64,000 nt of DNA from Eopsaltria australis (taxonomy: Eukaryota; Chordata; Aves; Passeriformes; Petroicidae), in the NCBI GenBank assembly GCA_034509425.1, contig JAVTVJ010000011.1, positions 5,804,501-5,868,500 of the forward strand, written 5' to 3'. The notes beneath the pieces are model-generated. The model made no database searches. It worked only from the letters and a program-made list of their open reading frames with translations, and was not told the origin of the DNA. Made by a program: the position numbers and the translations under genes. Of the stretch, positions 1-12,995 are shown piece after piece. The stretch's first letter is position 1. Every line of letters starts with the position of its first letter.

Positions 1-3000
1 CTCTGTGCTGTGGTATTTCTAGGCACTGAACTTCTTTGTGCAGTTGTGCCACACGAAGTAGGCTATAAATCCTATAAATCCCAGCTGCCTTTTAAAGCTG
101 CCATTCTATTTGAGAAATCTTGTGCCAGATACTCTCCCTGTAGCAGGTGGGTAGGTTAGGTAGTTTGGGCTGTCTGTCAGGTAAGGGTCCACACCGAAGG
201 TAAAAGCAAACACAAGCCTCAAAAATGGTAACATGTAATCATGTTACCTCCGACAGCAGGACCCAGACTGTGCCAAAACCCTTGCATGAGTCCGAGCCTG
301 TGCTGGGAGAGTGGTAACACTGCAAGAATTTGGAAGAGGACCCAAGGCTAATATGTAAGTGTATGTGCCAGTGCACCCAGGATTTTGTTTCTTCTTTGAG
401 CTCCAAAGACAAGTTTGCAGGTGTTACGCTGAAGGGACAGCTCAGCACCTTTCTGCTTCCCATCTGAATTGGTGCTTCTTCATGTGCTGTAAGCATTTTG
501 GGTAACACCTGTCAGTAGAGCAGGTGATGGAGTTAAAACACATAGGCAAGCTTTCTGCTACAGGCCTGGAGAAGGGCCTGTGTGCTTTGTCAGGGTATTT
601 TTACTTTTCAGCTGGGTCCACTGCTCTAATAAAAGATACCTGCTTGTCCCCCCAACATCCTGGTTTTGTGAACTCAGATACTGTGTAGAAGACAAGTTAC
701 TTATTATTGATGGTATTTTTTTAAATTGAAAATCAAATTTTTTTTTGTCTTGAAGCTCAGAGAAAAAGGCCTTTAAGTATGATTTAAGCAGTGATCCTTA
801 TTTAATTAGTAATTAAGTTTATGGTTCATAAACTAATACTTGCAATAAATTGAAAGGCAACAGATTGTTGGGTTTTTTAAAATAAATGAGCATGAGTTGT
901 TTAAAGAAAGCATAGTTCTCAGCTATGTTTTACACACCCTCTACATTTTGAGAGGGATTTAAAAATGCTTATCAAGGGAAGAAGAAAAATCTTTGATGGT
1001 TCCAGTAACTTAACAAGGTCAAAATAAAATATTAAAGGCTCATGACTCTCTAGGGTCATGAAGGTGCTGTGATGTGAAATAGGCAGATACGTTATAAAAA
1101 TGAAAGTCAACATGGACCGATTTTAATTAAGATGCAAGCAAGTGGGAAGAAATGAAATTACAGAGATTCAGAGATTCTAATTGGGAAAAAGATTAGTAAA
1201 TGAAAATAGATGTTTATTCTTAATTATTTAATAGAAATTGTGTTGTGAAACTGGCACATGAAAGCTGTTTAAATCATGCTCTCATTATGCTGATAAGGTG
1301 CCACTTTTGATTTTTAAAAGGGTGGTAAGGGTTTTTTTTATTTCTGTTCCTCATGCCAAGCTACTGCTGGCCAGGGTGTTCTTGCTCTATATTAAAGCTG
1401 AAGTCTTTTGTATCTGATGATTACAAAGAACTCACCATTCTTACTAAAAATAATAAAAATTCTAAAGGGAAAAATGCCATACTACTCCATTCTGGTGTAG
1501 TGATTGATTCAACAGTTACTGAACATGTAGGCTGTGATTATTGAGAATAAAATAGTCTGGAAACTGGTGTGATGCATGTCTGCTCCACGATTTAGGTTAT
1601 AAGCACTCATTCTCTATAAAGCAAAAGTCTTGTTCTTAAAGGTCTGCTTGTCTCACAGACATATGTGGAGGATGAGGTGAACAGTCTTTCCTGCTGTCAT
1701 GCTGATGACCTTTTTGGATATCCGTTCTGTTGGAGTTCTTGCCTCCTGTTTGATGGTTCTAAGGAAGCTCACATTTGCCAAATGCTGAGGGATTGTAGGC
1801 AGGAATATTTTTACATTGGTGAGTGTGATGATGAAGCCTCTTGTATCCGCATGTCCATAATGTTTTACATGTCTGAAATTATAATAATTTGGCTACTGTG
1901 GTATTTAGACGAAAAAAAAATATTTTTTGAAGTTGATTTGTTTATATACATACCTTGGCTAAAGAGCAGCACTGTCTGGATTGGCCTTGCTTGCAACACT
2001 GAATGCTGGCAGAAGCTGTTCCCATGCTGGGGAGCCAGTCTGTTGTCACTCGTTCTTCTCTTCTACAAAAGCAAGAGATACTGAGGAGATTAAATATTTG
2101 GAGAACTCTGTGTTAGGGAATGGCACATTAATATTGCATGAAAAAGCTTTTGTTGCAGGGAAATGTAGCAGGATTTATGCAAAAAGCTATAAATCTGTAA
2201 TTCTATATATATCACATTTTTTACAGGTGTAGTCACAGTTTGTCTAAGAATTATACAGTATCTAGTGTAAATATATAGTTTTAACTGCTATGAATAATGA
2301 CCCACTCTTGCTTTCTTTTTCTGACCTTTGATTATGAGAATGTGAATTTGAATATTGCATTTGGAGGTGGTTATTACCAACAATGAATCATGCAGAGTTC
2401 AGCAATGATGGTTTAATCACCCTGTTTTACTCAGCAACAGTCCCAATCCCAGGGCTGGAGGGTGACTGTATTCCTGCAGAAGGAAACTGATGTTGCAATC
2501 ACACACTTCAAAGTTTGCCAATGAAACTTGACAGTGCAGGCTGATGTATCTGGTAGGGTAAGGAAAGGTTAAAGGGTTTTTAAAATTCAGAAGGATACAC
2601 AAGTAATACATACCTTGCTTCTAGTATTATTGATCAAGGTCATCACAAAAGAGCCAGTTGAGTAAATAAGACATCTGTTCTGAGGATATCTTTATCAGGC
2701 AGTCCAATTCCACAGACACAAGGTGTTTCCAGTATGGTGCTATTACTGACAGTGTAGAAAGTACTAGGTGGGCACTTTCTTATCATCAGTAAATCACATG
2801 TCACCTGCTGTGACCTGTGTGTCAAGTCACATTTCTCAGTTTCTTCTTAGAAGCTTGTCATGTAGCTATTCCTCTCCTTCCTTTTCATCATCTTCTTGGC
2901 TGCTTAAACATCACTTGTAGCTTTTAGATAAAGTGAAGTGTGTTTGTGGTGTTACACTTTTTATCTCATCATGAAACAAAAATGGATGTTAGAAGAGATG

Positions 3001-4322
3001 GAGACCTCAGTTTGTAAATGTGGCTCAGTTGTTAAGCAGATGTTTAATTGCTAAAAATTTGTCTTACCTTGACAGAACAATTGGTTAAATATTTGGCTTC
3101 GTGTGTGGCAAGGAAGAAAAATGACTAGTACACGTCATGTATAGGTATACAGCCATTGCAAAGGCAGGCACAAGTTCCTTGGAGAAGTAGCTCTTCTCCA
3201 GCAGTGTGCTGTGTGCCAGAGGACCCATGCTGTGGTCAAAAGCAAAAGGAGCCCAAGAGCTCTTTGAGCATTAATTTTGCCATCAAAAGTCATAGGTATC
3301 TGCTGTAATATTTTTCTGCTGTGTGAAGCTGCACTGATTCCACCTTAACTCCCCAATGAACTAAATCAGATTGTCCCAAAGGAAAGAGGAAAGACGAAAG
3401 AATGGGGGGATCATGAGAGACCCAGACTCTAAATTTTGTGAGAGACCCAGAAAATACTCAGTTTTCAGCTTCTCCAAGGCATCCAACAGTATGGTTGCTG
3501 TTAAAGCCAGTTTAGTGGAGCTTTTTGTGTGGCTGAACCCTACCTTACTGTGAATGTAGCGCTGTAAAATTTTGCCATATTCCACAGTGCTGTGGCTGCA
3601 CAGACAGTGCCAGCCCTTGTATGTCCTATTTTTAAGCAGTTCCAGTGTGTGTAAGCATGTATAACTTAATAGCAAACCATATCCTCTCCTGAGCAGGAGT
3701 TCAGGGTTAGGCACTTCCTAGAACAGAATCATACATTAAACTGTGGACCTCTTCGACATGGAAAATTAGAGATGCTGGTGGCTGACCTGAGCTGTTAGCA
3801 CATTTAGATAACTTTACAGGAGAAAGATCCATCTACTGCAGTTAAGCACAATGATACCAGCTATGCCTGGAGTCCCTGAGCTGTATGGAAGCTGGGAAGC
3901 TGGTGAAATATGGACGCTATAAAGCTGCTGTATTCTTTAACACTTCCTTATGTAGCCCCTGATAGTCACTGTGGGAGATAATCTACTGTTCTGACCTGTC
4001 ATTGCCGTTCTTATCTGTAGGGCTGGTAGAGTTACTGCTGCTGAATCAGCACACCTTTACTTCTAGGTCCTGAGTTCTAAAGCCAAGGGCTCCTAAAAGA
4101 GAGGAAAAATTGGGGGTGAGTTTAAAATACGGCATGTTGGTGTTATGTTTTGCAGGTTAAAAACAAAACCAAAACCTGCACCTGTGTTACAAGGAGACCT
4201 GATAGAAAAATCTTACTAATCATGTGCTATATTGAAAAGTATATAAATTTGTCTCAAGCTCCCTTTCTTCCTTTGATTGAAAGGCTTTTTCCCTCTTCTC
4301 CTTTGCCTTATGAATACATGAA

Positions 4323-4357
4323 CCAGCTGGATTTATGATCCAGCTACAGCTGGATCA
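4323..4357. repeat. Short perfect inverted repeat (10-bp arms) with an extra copy
   Basis: TGATCCAGCT at 4336-4345 is followed after 2 nt by its exact complement AGCTGGATCA at 4348-4357. A third copy of the arm core, CCAGCTGGAT, sits at 4323-4332 just upstream. No gene is associated. Confidence 0.9.
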
Positions 4358-7300
4358 CATTTCATTCTTTCTGATTCCAGTATTAAGGCTAGCAATTAAT
4401 GAACTTTCAAGAGCTAGAACAGAATTTTTCATATAAGGTCCCTCAACGCTCCAAGATTTAGGGCTTTACAGAAAACCTGAATGTTGCAATCAAATTTTTG
4501 AAATGCGCAGAAGTGTCATAAAACTAAATTAATTATTTGTAGAAGATTTGGGTTTTTTAATGAAAAACCCCTTATGAAGACAAAGTGTTAAGTCCTGACC
4601 CTTCAAGCTGCTTGGTCCCTTCTGTTCCCATTTCATCGAGTTAGTAAATCAGCAGCTACTGGATGGGATAGCTGCTTTTCTGAGTATTTTTATGCAGTTT
4701 CCATTAAAGTAGCATCTGCTACTGTTATGATGGGACAAATTATTATAAGCTATGTGGCAAAACCCCCCTCATCCAAGTACATAACTTATTTAATATGAAA
4801 TTGATTTACAATTTTTATGTATATATATAACATGTCAGTTCATTGGTGATGAATTCCAATGATTATGTACAAGACTTAAATTATGTGTAATCTCTGTAAA
4901 TACCTGCTTCTTGAGGGAGCATACTCTCCATAACTCCTGATCTTCTGCCAGGCAAACCAAGATGATGGACAGCTTTTAGCATCATGATGTGATTTGTTTT
5001 ATTTTGCAATCTGAAGCATGTAGCTAGAATGTTTCATGTTGACAAATGTATTTACTGAAAGAATATTGAACTCTTTTATGTCTTAACAAAAAATGGATGG
5101 ACAAATTTCAATTTTAGCTTCTTCGGGCTCATTCGTGTCTAACATATTGGTGTATGTTGGAAATTTTGCTTAAATTTAGAGAATATAAATAATGAAATAG
5201 AACTGACTGTCATGGATGAAATTTAAGGCTGGAAGATATATTAAGCCATGGAAATAGTGACTGGCAGGCATGATTTTTTTCTCCTGTTCCATTATGACAC
5301 TAAGAACAGCATTAAATCAGTAAGCCATTGAGAAATAAAGATAGCTGGAGGATGGAGGTAAGTAGATGTTATATTGGAGAGTATTCACGAAGTTACATAG
5401 ACAAAATAAATGGATGTTTTTATTTTGGTTGTACAGAAAGAAGAAACAGGATCCTGAACTCCCTTTACAAAGCAGGTTGCTGAATCAGCCCATGTTATTC
5501 ACCAGGGCAGAAATGTATGGTTTTTTACTGTAGAACTGCTGGTCGTTTTGGTAGTAGATGAGTACACCCAAGCACGGGAGGGAGAAAGCCTGATACAAAA
5601 TGTTGAATGTTGGGTTCAGACCTTGCCTGGTGTTTCTGAGTGAGCGCATGAACAGATGAGCTCTAGGAGATAGCATCAGTCCCTTGCCACAAAAGCTTAG
5701 GCTTTTTTCCTCCAGCTGAACCAAGAGGTGACTGTAAAAGTGAAGAACTATCCTGTGCTGTGGTAGCATTTTAGGTACATGTGTGATACAGTATCATTTC
5801 TATGCTATGAAGTTTCAGGGTTTTATGGAACTCTCCAAGAGCTGCATTTCCATCCACATGGTGCCTGGAGTGAACACTGTGGTGACTTTTCCTATAGCAG
5901 TTTAAGTGATCTCTCCTGCAATTTGAAGAAGTATTGAGAATACATGAGATTTTCTGGGTGTGCTGTTGGGTAGAGCTTTTGCACATTGATAAACAGTTTT
6001 ATTTCCTTTCAGAATTGATGGATTAGTTCATTGAATAAGATCCGAGAAATAAAATCCATGAAACTCTCCTCCCAAATCCATTAAATTGCCTTATACTGTT
6101 GATTTTAAAAATAAACCTGAAGAAACTAAGTTTAAGTGCAAAACCAGAGGTAAGTGTATTATTTTTAATGATTACTGTAACAGTAAATCTTTAAGCACTG
6201 GCAACTTAAGAAATCAATGCATATTGTGTGATTTCTTCTAGCACTGCTAAATATGGCAAATGTGTACAGGTTATAGATGGGCTTGTTTGCACATGAAAGC
6301 TATTTCGAAAAAAGGTGGTAAGAGCTGTAATGAAAAAAAAGAATTTTCAGACATGGAAATATTATGGAATAGTTATTCTGGAACAGCTATTCCTGAACAC
6401 TGTTCAGTTATGTTATAGTAATGTAGGTCATTGACTTGAAAGGGTCAAGCATTAATTATACTCATTTGTTGAGTAACACTACACTTCCCATCTTTCTTTT
6501 TTCTTTCTGCTGGATGTGTTCTTGGAAGCTCATTGCTCCTTATTTTCAGAGACAGAATGCATTCCTGGCATCAGAAATTTAAAACTGAACCTGCTGTTTT
6601 CAGGGTTTTTTCCTTCTTTTATTTAGTTTTGTATTGTTTAGCTCAGGAGCTGATCACATCATGGTTTAACTATGAAAGGATAAAATGAAGATAAAGATGA
6701 TTAATTTCAGAGTAAAACCTTGCTAAGCAAAACAGGTCATTATTAGTTAGAAGTGCTCATAGGCATGTGAGAGGTACAGTCAGGACTGGAGGTCTACTTT
6801 GCTGAATGTTGTTGAACAGGGTATTATAATTACTACTGTAGCATTTATGCTGACAATACATTTATATAGAAATCAGGTGAAAAAGTCACAGAGAAGCTGG
6901 TAGCTGTATAAATATAGAATAAATGCCTGTTGGGGGAACAAAAATCTTGTAACTTGAAAAATGCTAGGAGCATGAGGGTAGTGTGTGTAAACCACAGTCA
7001 GAATGGTGAAGAACTGGCATGCTTTTGCTAACGGCATGTATCAAAATGTGTGTGTATGCTTAAGAAACTAAAAGGAATGAGACTGTTTAGGAAAACAGCA
7101 GGAATTTGCTCCCCACCCCCCATAAACCATTTCTTCTTTAATTCTGTTAACTAAGAAGAAGGAGGCACATTGTCTTTACAGAGTCACTACGCAGAACTTT
7201 GGCTCGTGGAAAACCTTTTCTGTCTTGTGTTTGTTTTAGATCCTTTGATCTCTTTTGGTTTGATGAGTGTGTGTCATCACTTGGTATTACAATTGCTTCC

Positions 7301-9489
7301 TCTTGCTCAGATGTGACAGTAATAAATACATTCACTGAAAAGTGTAATTTAAAATTTATATTATTCACAGTTATTGGCAAGTATTGCAGCCTAAGTGATG
7401 AAAATGAGGGAGAGTCTGGTTCAGGTTGATTTTTTTAAAAAAGAATTTATTTGACTTATCAATATGCATAATAAGCTTATGAAAATAGACTTTTCAAAAA
7501 TTAAGGAAGAAAAAACTCAATATAAAATGATTGTGAGTGTAATTGAGTAGTGTAATTTACTTTCACTTTACAGGAAAAGGCTTTCAGCTCCACATCTTAA
7601 GCAGCTTTAGAAAATGGCACACTGACTCCTAGCAGTAGTGTATTGATTAAAAGGGTCCAAAGCATCTAGAAAGCATAAGTGTACATAAATTTGTCTGAAA
7701 GGGATGTGTCTTATAGAAGGAAACTCCATCACTGTCTAGGATTTGTAAGAAGTATATTAACTTCAGATGTACCGGAAATACTGTAATATATAATTAAAAA
7801 CTTGGTAACAGCAGGACTTCTTTAAAAACTCTTTTTTTCATCACCCTGTAAATACTTAACTAGTCTTCACAGCACCTGTTTCACAACTGGGAAGAAATTA
7901 GGCAGAAAAATGGAACCACTCAGCTACTGTCGTGAATAAAATTGAAGTCTAAATGGAGTAAAAATAGAAGATTCATCCAGAAACATTCTCTATTCATCAG
8001 AGAATGAATTGAAGTCCCTCTTTGGATCTCATTGGGAATTTTGCCTCATATAAAGGATGTATTTTTTCCCCCATTTGTATAGTTTATTGTATTTTGGTTT
8101 TGTGTAGTAGTGTGTCCTAATTTGTCTTACAGATTTTTGGTTCTTACTCCAGTCTATGACATGCTTTGTGTCAGTAAAATTTAATAGATTTCTTTTTGTT
8201 TATTCCTCGTTTCTCATATGTACAGTCTTCCCTCAGAAGTGAAGCTTTTCTGTGCTTAGGCTTGGGGTGAGGTGGACTTATGCTTAAACCAGTTAAGTAA
8301 CTGCAAGAAATGTCAGTGACATGAAAAGTGTTATCCTGGATTTATGTTCTCACAGTTACTTAGTCTGATGCTGACTTTCCGAATCCTTGATGATCAGATT
8401 GTTCCCTGGTAAACATTTCAGAACAGATTTATTCACTGCTACGTACTTAAAGAAGTTAGTGCTGTTCATTTCTGGGGCTGTGGAGCACCATTTGGAATAG
8501 CAGCTGCTGAGGTAACGATTTGGACATGTCCCCTACCATCCTTGAAAGGAGAAACATCGTGGGCGCACAAAACCTTTCCAAAATATCAACGACATGCAAG
8601 CCTGAAAGCATTTGCATATTTTATTTTAACAGATTTTTTCCCACCACGAATATGTTTATCTTGCTTGCAGATACTGAGTCTGTTTGTGTGATGTCAAGGA
8701 GGAATGACTTCAGGACATTTTGTATATCTGGGGCTCCTGTAAGCTCAGGAGCAAGGGCATTTTCTTTCTGATTACCTGCCAGGTTGTGACAAACTTAAAG
8801 AAATACGATCTTATGGGTAAGACTCAGTAGTCAGCTCAGTTTACTGTATCCTGTGATTTATTGGAGCCTATAGTCCATGTAATGGGAGATGCCAGCTCTC
8901 ATTTGAGGGAACTCTAGGAAAGAATGAGAAACTCACCTTCAGGCCTCGACCAGATTTCTGAAATGCTGAGAAAAAGAGTTTTGTAGTGAGGTTATTACTT
9001 GAAACCAAACCAAATTTTAGGCCAGCCTGTCTTCATCCCACTGCTCCTCCAAAACCAGCCAGACCTCCACCCTTTTGCCTAGTGAACACACCAGTCTTTA
9101 TAATCTGTAATCCTAAGGGACCAAACCTTGGGGACAATCAGCTGGGTCCTTCCATCAGAATGTAAGTGTTCTATGAGAAGTTAAGTTCTAGAACTAGTTG
9201 ACCTGTCAGAGCAGTGTTCAGTTCCTGGCAGTTCAAAAGGGAATCAGAACGGATCTGCTACTAAATGTCTAAATCTGTAGTGCTACTGTGGAGTTTGTAT
9301 TGTCAGGGGAATTTTTTCTTTGGACAGGTTGTCAGAAGAATATAAAATTCAGCCTTAGAGTGATACAAGTATGAGGAGACTATCTCCAGTCCTTCGCAGA
9401 ACTTTGTCAAAATGTCTTGCTCTTGCTGGTTCTTGCTCTCCCAAATAGAACAAATGTAGCAGAAGTTAGGGGAGCTGAAAAAGGATGAA

Positions 9490-9810
9490 GGAGGACAAAC
9501 AATAGTCCTGTAGGATGACTTTGTCTTCATTCTGTTTTCCATGTTCTGGCTCCCTTTGCAGGATATTAGGCCATGCTGGGCAGCTGGCTGTAGCACAGGA
9601 GCCAGAGCAGCCACCAAAGCTTGTTTGTGTAGGAAGAGCTGCAGCAGTGGCCACAGGCTCAGCCACAGCCCCGTGTCCTCTTTCCACCTGCGCCATCAGC
9701 CAGTGCTGCATAAGGATAGGAAAAATGCATGGAGTAAACTCCTGCAGGATATTCTGCTGGCATCCAGAAATCTGTGGCTTGGGAACATCCTGAGACAAAA
9801 AGCTGGGCTC
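9490..9810. other. GC-richer pocket, unclassified
   Basis: A Gln/Ala-codon-like, CAG/GCC-rich stretch (gcagcagtggccacaggctc, for example) that contrasts with the AT-rich flanks and leaves overlapping open frames on both strands, about 90-110 codons each. None reads as a known protein. It could be an old, unrecognised repeat or simply a local composition shift. Confidence 0.3.
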
Positions 9811-12573
9811 TGAAGTTTAATATGTATTTTTTATTCTTGTATTTGATGTCATGAATTTGTAAGTTGTTATGTGGCCTGTGTAAACTTTGAGCATCCTGTG
9901 AGGAAGAGCTCCAGACTTTGAATGTGTTATGCAAAAAGATGCCTTTTCCAGTTGCTTTTGAACTCGTAATGGCTAATTTTATTTCATATACTGTACCGCT
10001 TTTATTTGAATAAACAGTGAAAATTAGTCTTTATACAAGTGTGAAATCTGAAGCAGCATAAAGCCCTTTATCATTGTGCCACAGTCAACTCTTTCCCAGC
10101 CTCAAGAGTCAGAGGGTACTTGACCAATCCTTGTTTGGGATAGCCTACTTGTCTTTGGTCATCCACATTTATTACTCTTTTCCTGTCCTCAGGTAATCTT
10201 ATAAAAATAGACCAGAAATTCAAAAACTCATCATGCAGTGGATGCATTTTATATTTATTCCACTGAAATTAGGATGTGTTCTCAGTTCCTTATTATTTGC
10301 TTTCCTTTTTTATTTGTGATATTTTCATGCTTTTATGAGAGTTGTGTTGACTTGCCTAATATAGCATATTACCATGTGTCTGCCAATACTGTTCTTTTCA
10401 ATGGTTTCTATCAATTTGCCCTGTGCAAATATGAGACTACCTGATTTTTTTTGCTTTCTCTTGGGGCCATTTATAAAATGATCATGGTGTAAGCCATTTG
10501 CAGTCCTTTGATTCTGAGGCAGTTTTAAAAGAGGCAATTACTTACAGTACTGTTTCATCCATGAATTCCTTAAGAATGTTTTCCTAGTATCTCCTGATCT
10601 GTGCAAATTGTTGTTGTTCATATGTTCGTTCTGTAGCCTTTTTCACTGAAATCTCCATTTAAAATGGATGGCCCTACCAGTATCTCATAAAGAAATGTTT
10701 GGACATGTCACCTTCTCTTGGTTCTGGGTTCTCTGAGAGCTGTGCAGAGCTCAAAATACTTGTTTTCTGCTCTACATGCTGCTTTTATCCCTTGATCATC
10801 TATTGGCCAGACTGACAGGTTTTGCATTCAGATGTGAAAAAGGGGCTGTGGTTAGTTCTTGTGTCTTCTCATAGTCATTTTGCAAGCTGTCTTTTGACTT
10901 ATGCAATTGTGGTTTAAGTTTGCTTTCGTTTTGGGTTGATTTTTTTTACTTACTTAGCCAGCAATAGGTCATGAGTCTTCCTATTTCCTTTATTTGGACA
11001 TGACTCCATCTTTGAGAAGGATGTTTTTTTGCTTCTTGCAGCCTCTCATACCCTGTTGTTCAGCTACACTGGCTTGCTTTACCACTTTCCCAAATCTTTT
11101 TCTGTATGTGGCATGTATTTGCACTCAGCCTCAGGTGGTATCCCTGTTTACCGTATTACGTGGGAAGGGTTAATTCTCTTAGCTTCCCCGTTTAGCTAGC
11201 TTCCTTTTAGCAAGATTTAATGTATCCTCCAGGGTGACTTAAAAATCAGATTTTGAAGGTTTTATCAGTCCTGTCAAATTTTTCTGGTGTATGTATCAAC
11301 ACTACCTACAGTTACAAAACCATTAAAAAAGTCCAGACTGTAAGAAGTGAGTGTGACTGTGCAAGCATGTGTGTCTGTTCATCATAGATAGGGAGCACAT
11401 AATCGTTCTTGACAAGAAGAATAATTCTAAGTGTAGAATCCAGGCAGGCAAAGCTGGGTTTTGTTTGTTTTTGTCAGGCTCTAAACCAGCAGAAACTGTC
11501 TCTTCAGATGTGATGCTGCTGGCTCCAGCACCTGTGGCTGCCTTTGTACCCAGAGAGTCTGGGAAGGGAGATCTCAGTTTTGAGCTTTGGATGGAGATTG
11601 TTTAGCAAGACTGCTTGCACAATTAGACATACATTTTTTGGAACCAAAGTGCGAAAACTTTATTCCAGGAAGAATCTGGAGCACTCCCCTAAAGCAGCAT
11701 GTCTTTGCCACATCTCACTTTGATAAATCCAGCTGAGGAGTAAGTGTTAGTGAAGAGCCTTAGTAAGTCTGGACTGATGTGGTCCACACAAGTTTAGTAA
11801 AATCCTGACACTTAGCTGTGGTATTGTTTTTGATGAAAAAGCTTTTTAGAGAGTCAGAAGCATAGGGGTAATTGGATTGCATCATAAGGTATCACTGACA
11901 CTGCTGCTTGAAGGGAAGAGAAACTGAAAGGGATTAGTGATTTGCAAATATTTTAAAAGAAGAAGGTAAAAGAATTTCAGAAATGATGAAGCAGTGAGCA
12001 GACATTTTTCTTTAAACCAGAATGATGCAATTTGTTTAAATTTAATGGTAGACTACAGATACATATACATGTACTCAGAAGCTATCACATTACCCAGCCA
12101 TTAATCTTGATCTGACCTGTTCCAGGCAAGAAGCACTTGCTCTGTGAACTTTTTTCTTTAAACTTCAAATGTGAGCTCTCTTTATGATAATATAATTTCT
12201 TCCATGCTGACTTTCTGAACCTTCCTCTGTGTGTTTGAAATTTACAACATTGAGCTTTATCTGAAAGCAAATTTATTTTTAGACCTTGCAAGAGAATAGT
12301 TCAGCTGTGTGAGTAATGTGCAAAGACCGAGCAGCCTGGAAATATCCCACTGTGAGAAACACCTCTTCTTGGCCGGTCACAGTTACTTTCAGTTTCCACA
12401 TGACGCAAATAGGTATAGGGTGTATAGTTTCAGGTGGCTTATTTATTGTTTATTACTTGCTTTTAAGATGATTTTAAGGGGTGTGGCTCTATGTTAATTG
12501 AGGAAAAGCTGACACTGAAATGTGAAGTTCAGTGAATGTGAAATTTTCAATTTCTGTGAATGGCTATGGAGGT

Positions 12574-12995
12574 CTATTCCAGAAGCAGCAGAAATAATAC
12601 CCCAGAGGCTTCCATCTGACTGGGATGATGTGTCCTTACCTTTCCCTTTCCTGAGGCATCTCCCTGGGGAATACATTCCTCCTGAATGCACCTGCCATGC
12701 TCTCTGTGGCTCCCCTCCATCTTAGCCCTCTTCACTTTGGTTATGGCAATCCTTTTCCCCATGCTCAGAGTAGTCCCCAGCTCTGGAGAAGGTGTGTGGA
12801 GTGAGCTCGCAGTGTGAAGATGCAGGAGGCAGCTTGAGCAGGCTGAACATCTTGGTGCTGCCAGAGAGAGGTGGTGTCCCAGCCTGCTGCCTGCTCCTGG
12901 TCCCTGCTCTTCCTGCTGCCACGCGTTTGCGGCGCTGGCACTCGTCTGGTCCTTCTGTGAGCTGGCAGCCAGCACCGTTCAAGAAGCAGGGCTGA
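12574..12995. other. GC-richer pocket with the densest CpG cluster seen, unclassified
   Basis: About 400 bp of raised GC. It includes five CpG within about 25 bp at 12922-12944 (acgcgtttgcggcgctgg then ctcg), the densest cluster I noticed in the window. Open frames overlap on both strands: 133 and 86 codons on the minus strand, 67 on the plus. None has recognisable motifs. Candidate explanations are a regulatory element, a non-coding exon or an old insertion. Confidence 0.3.

Noticed and set aside
1665..2084. 139-codon plus-strand frame
   Set aside because: No recognisable domain or splice context, AT-rich codon use like the flanks, and within the length expected occasionally by chance in 64 kb.
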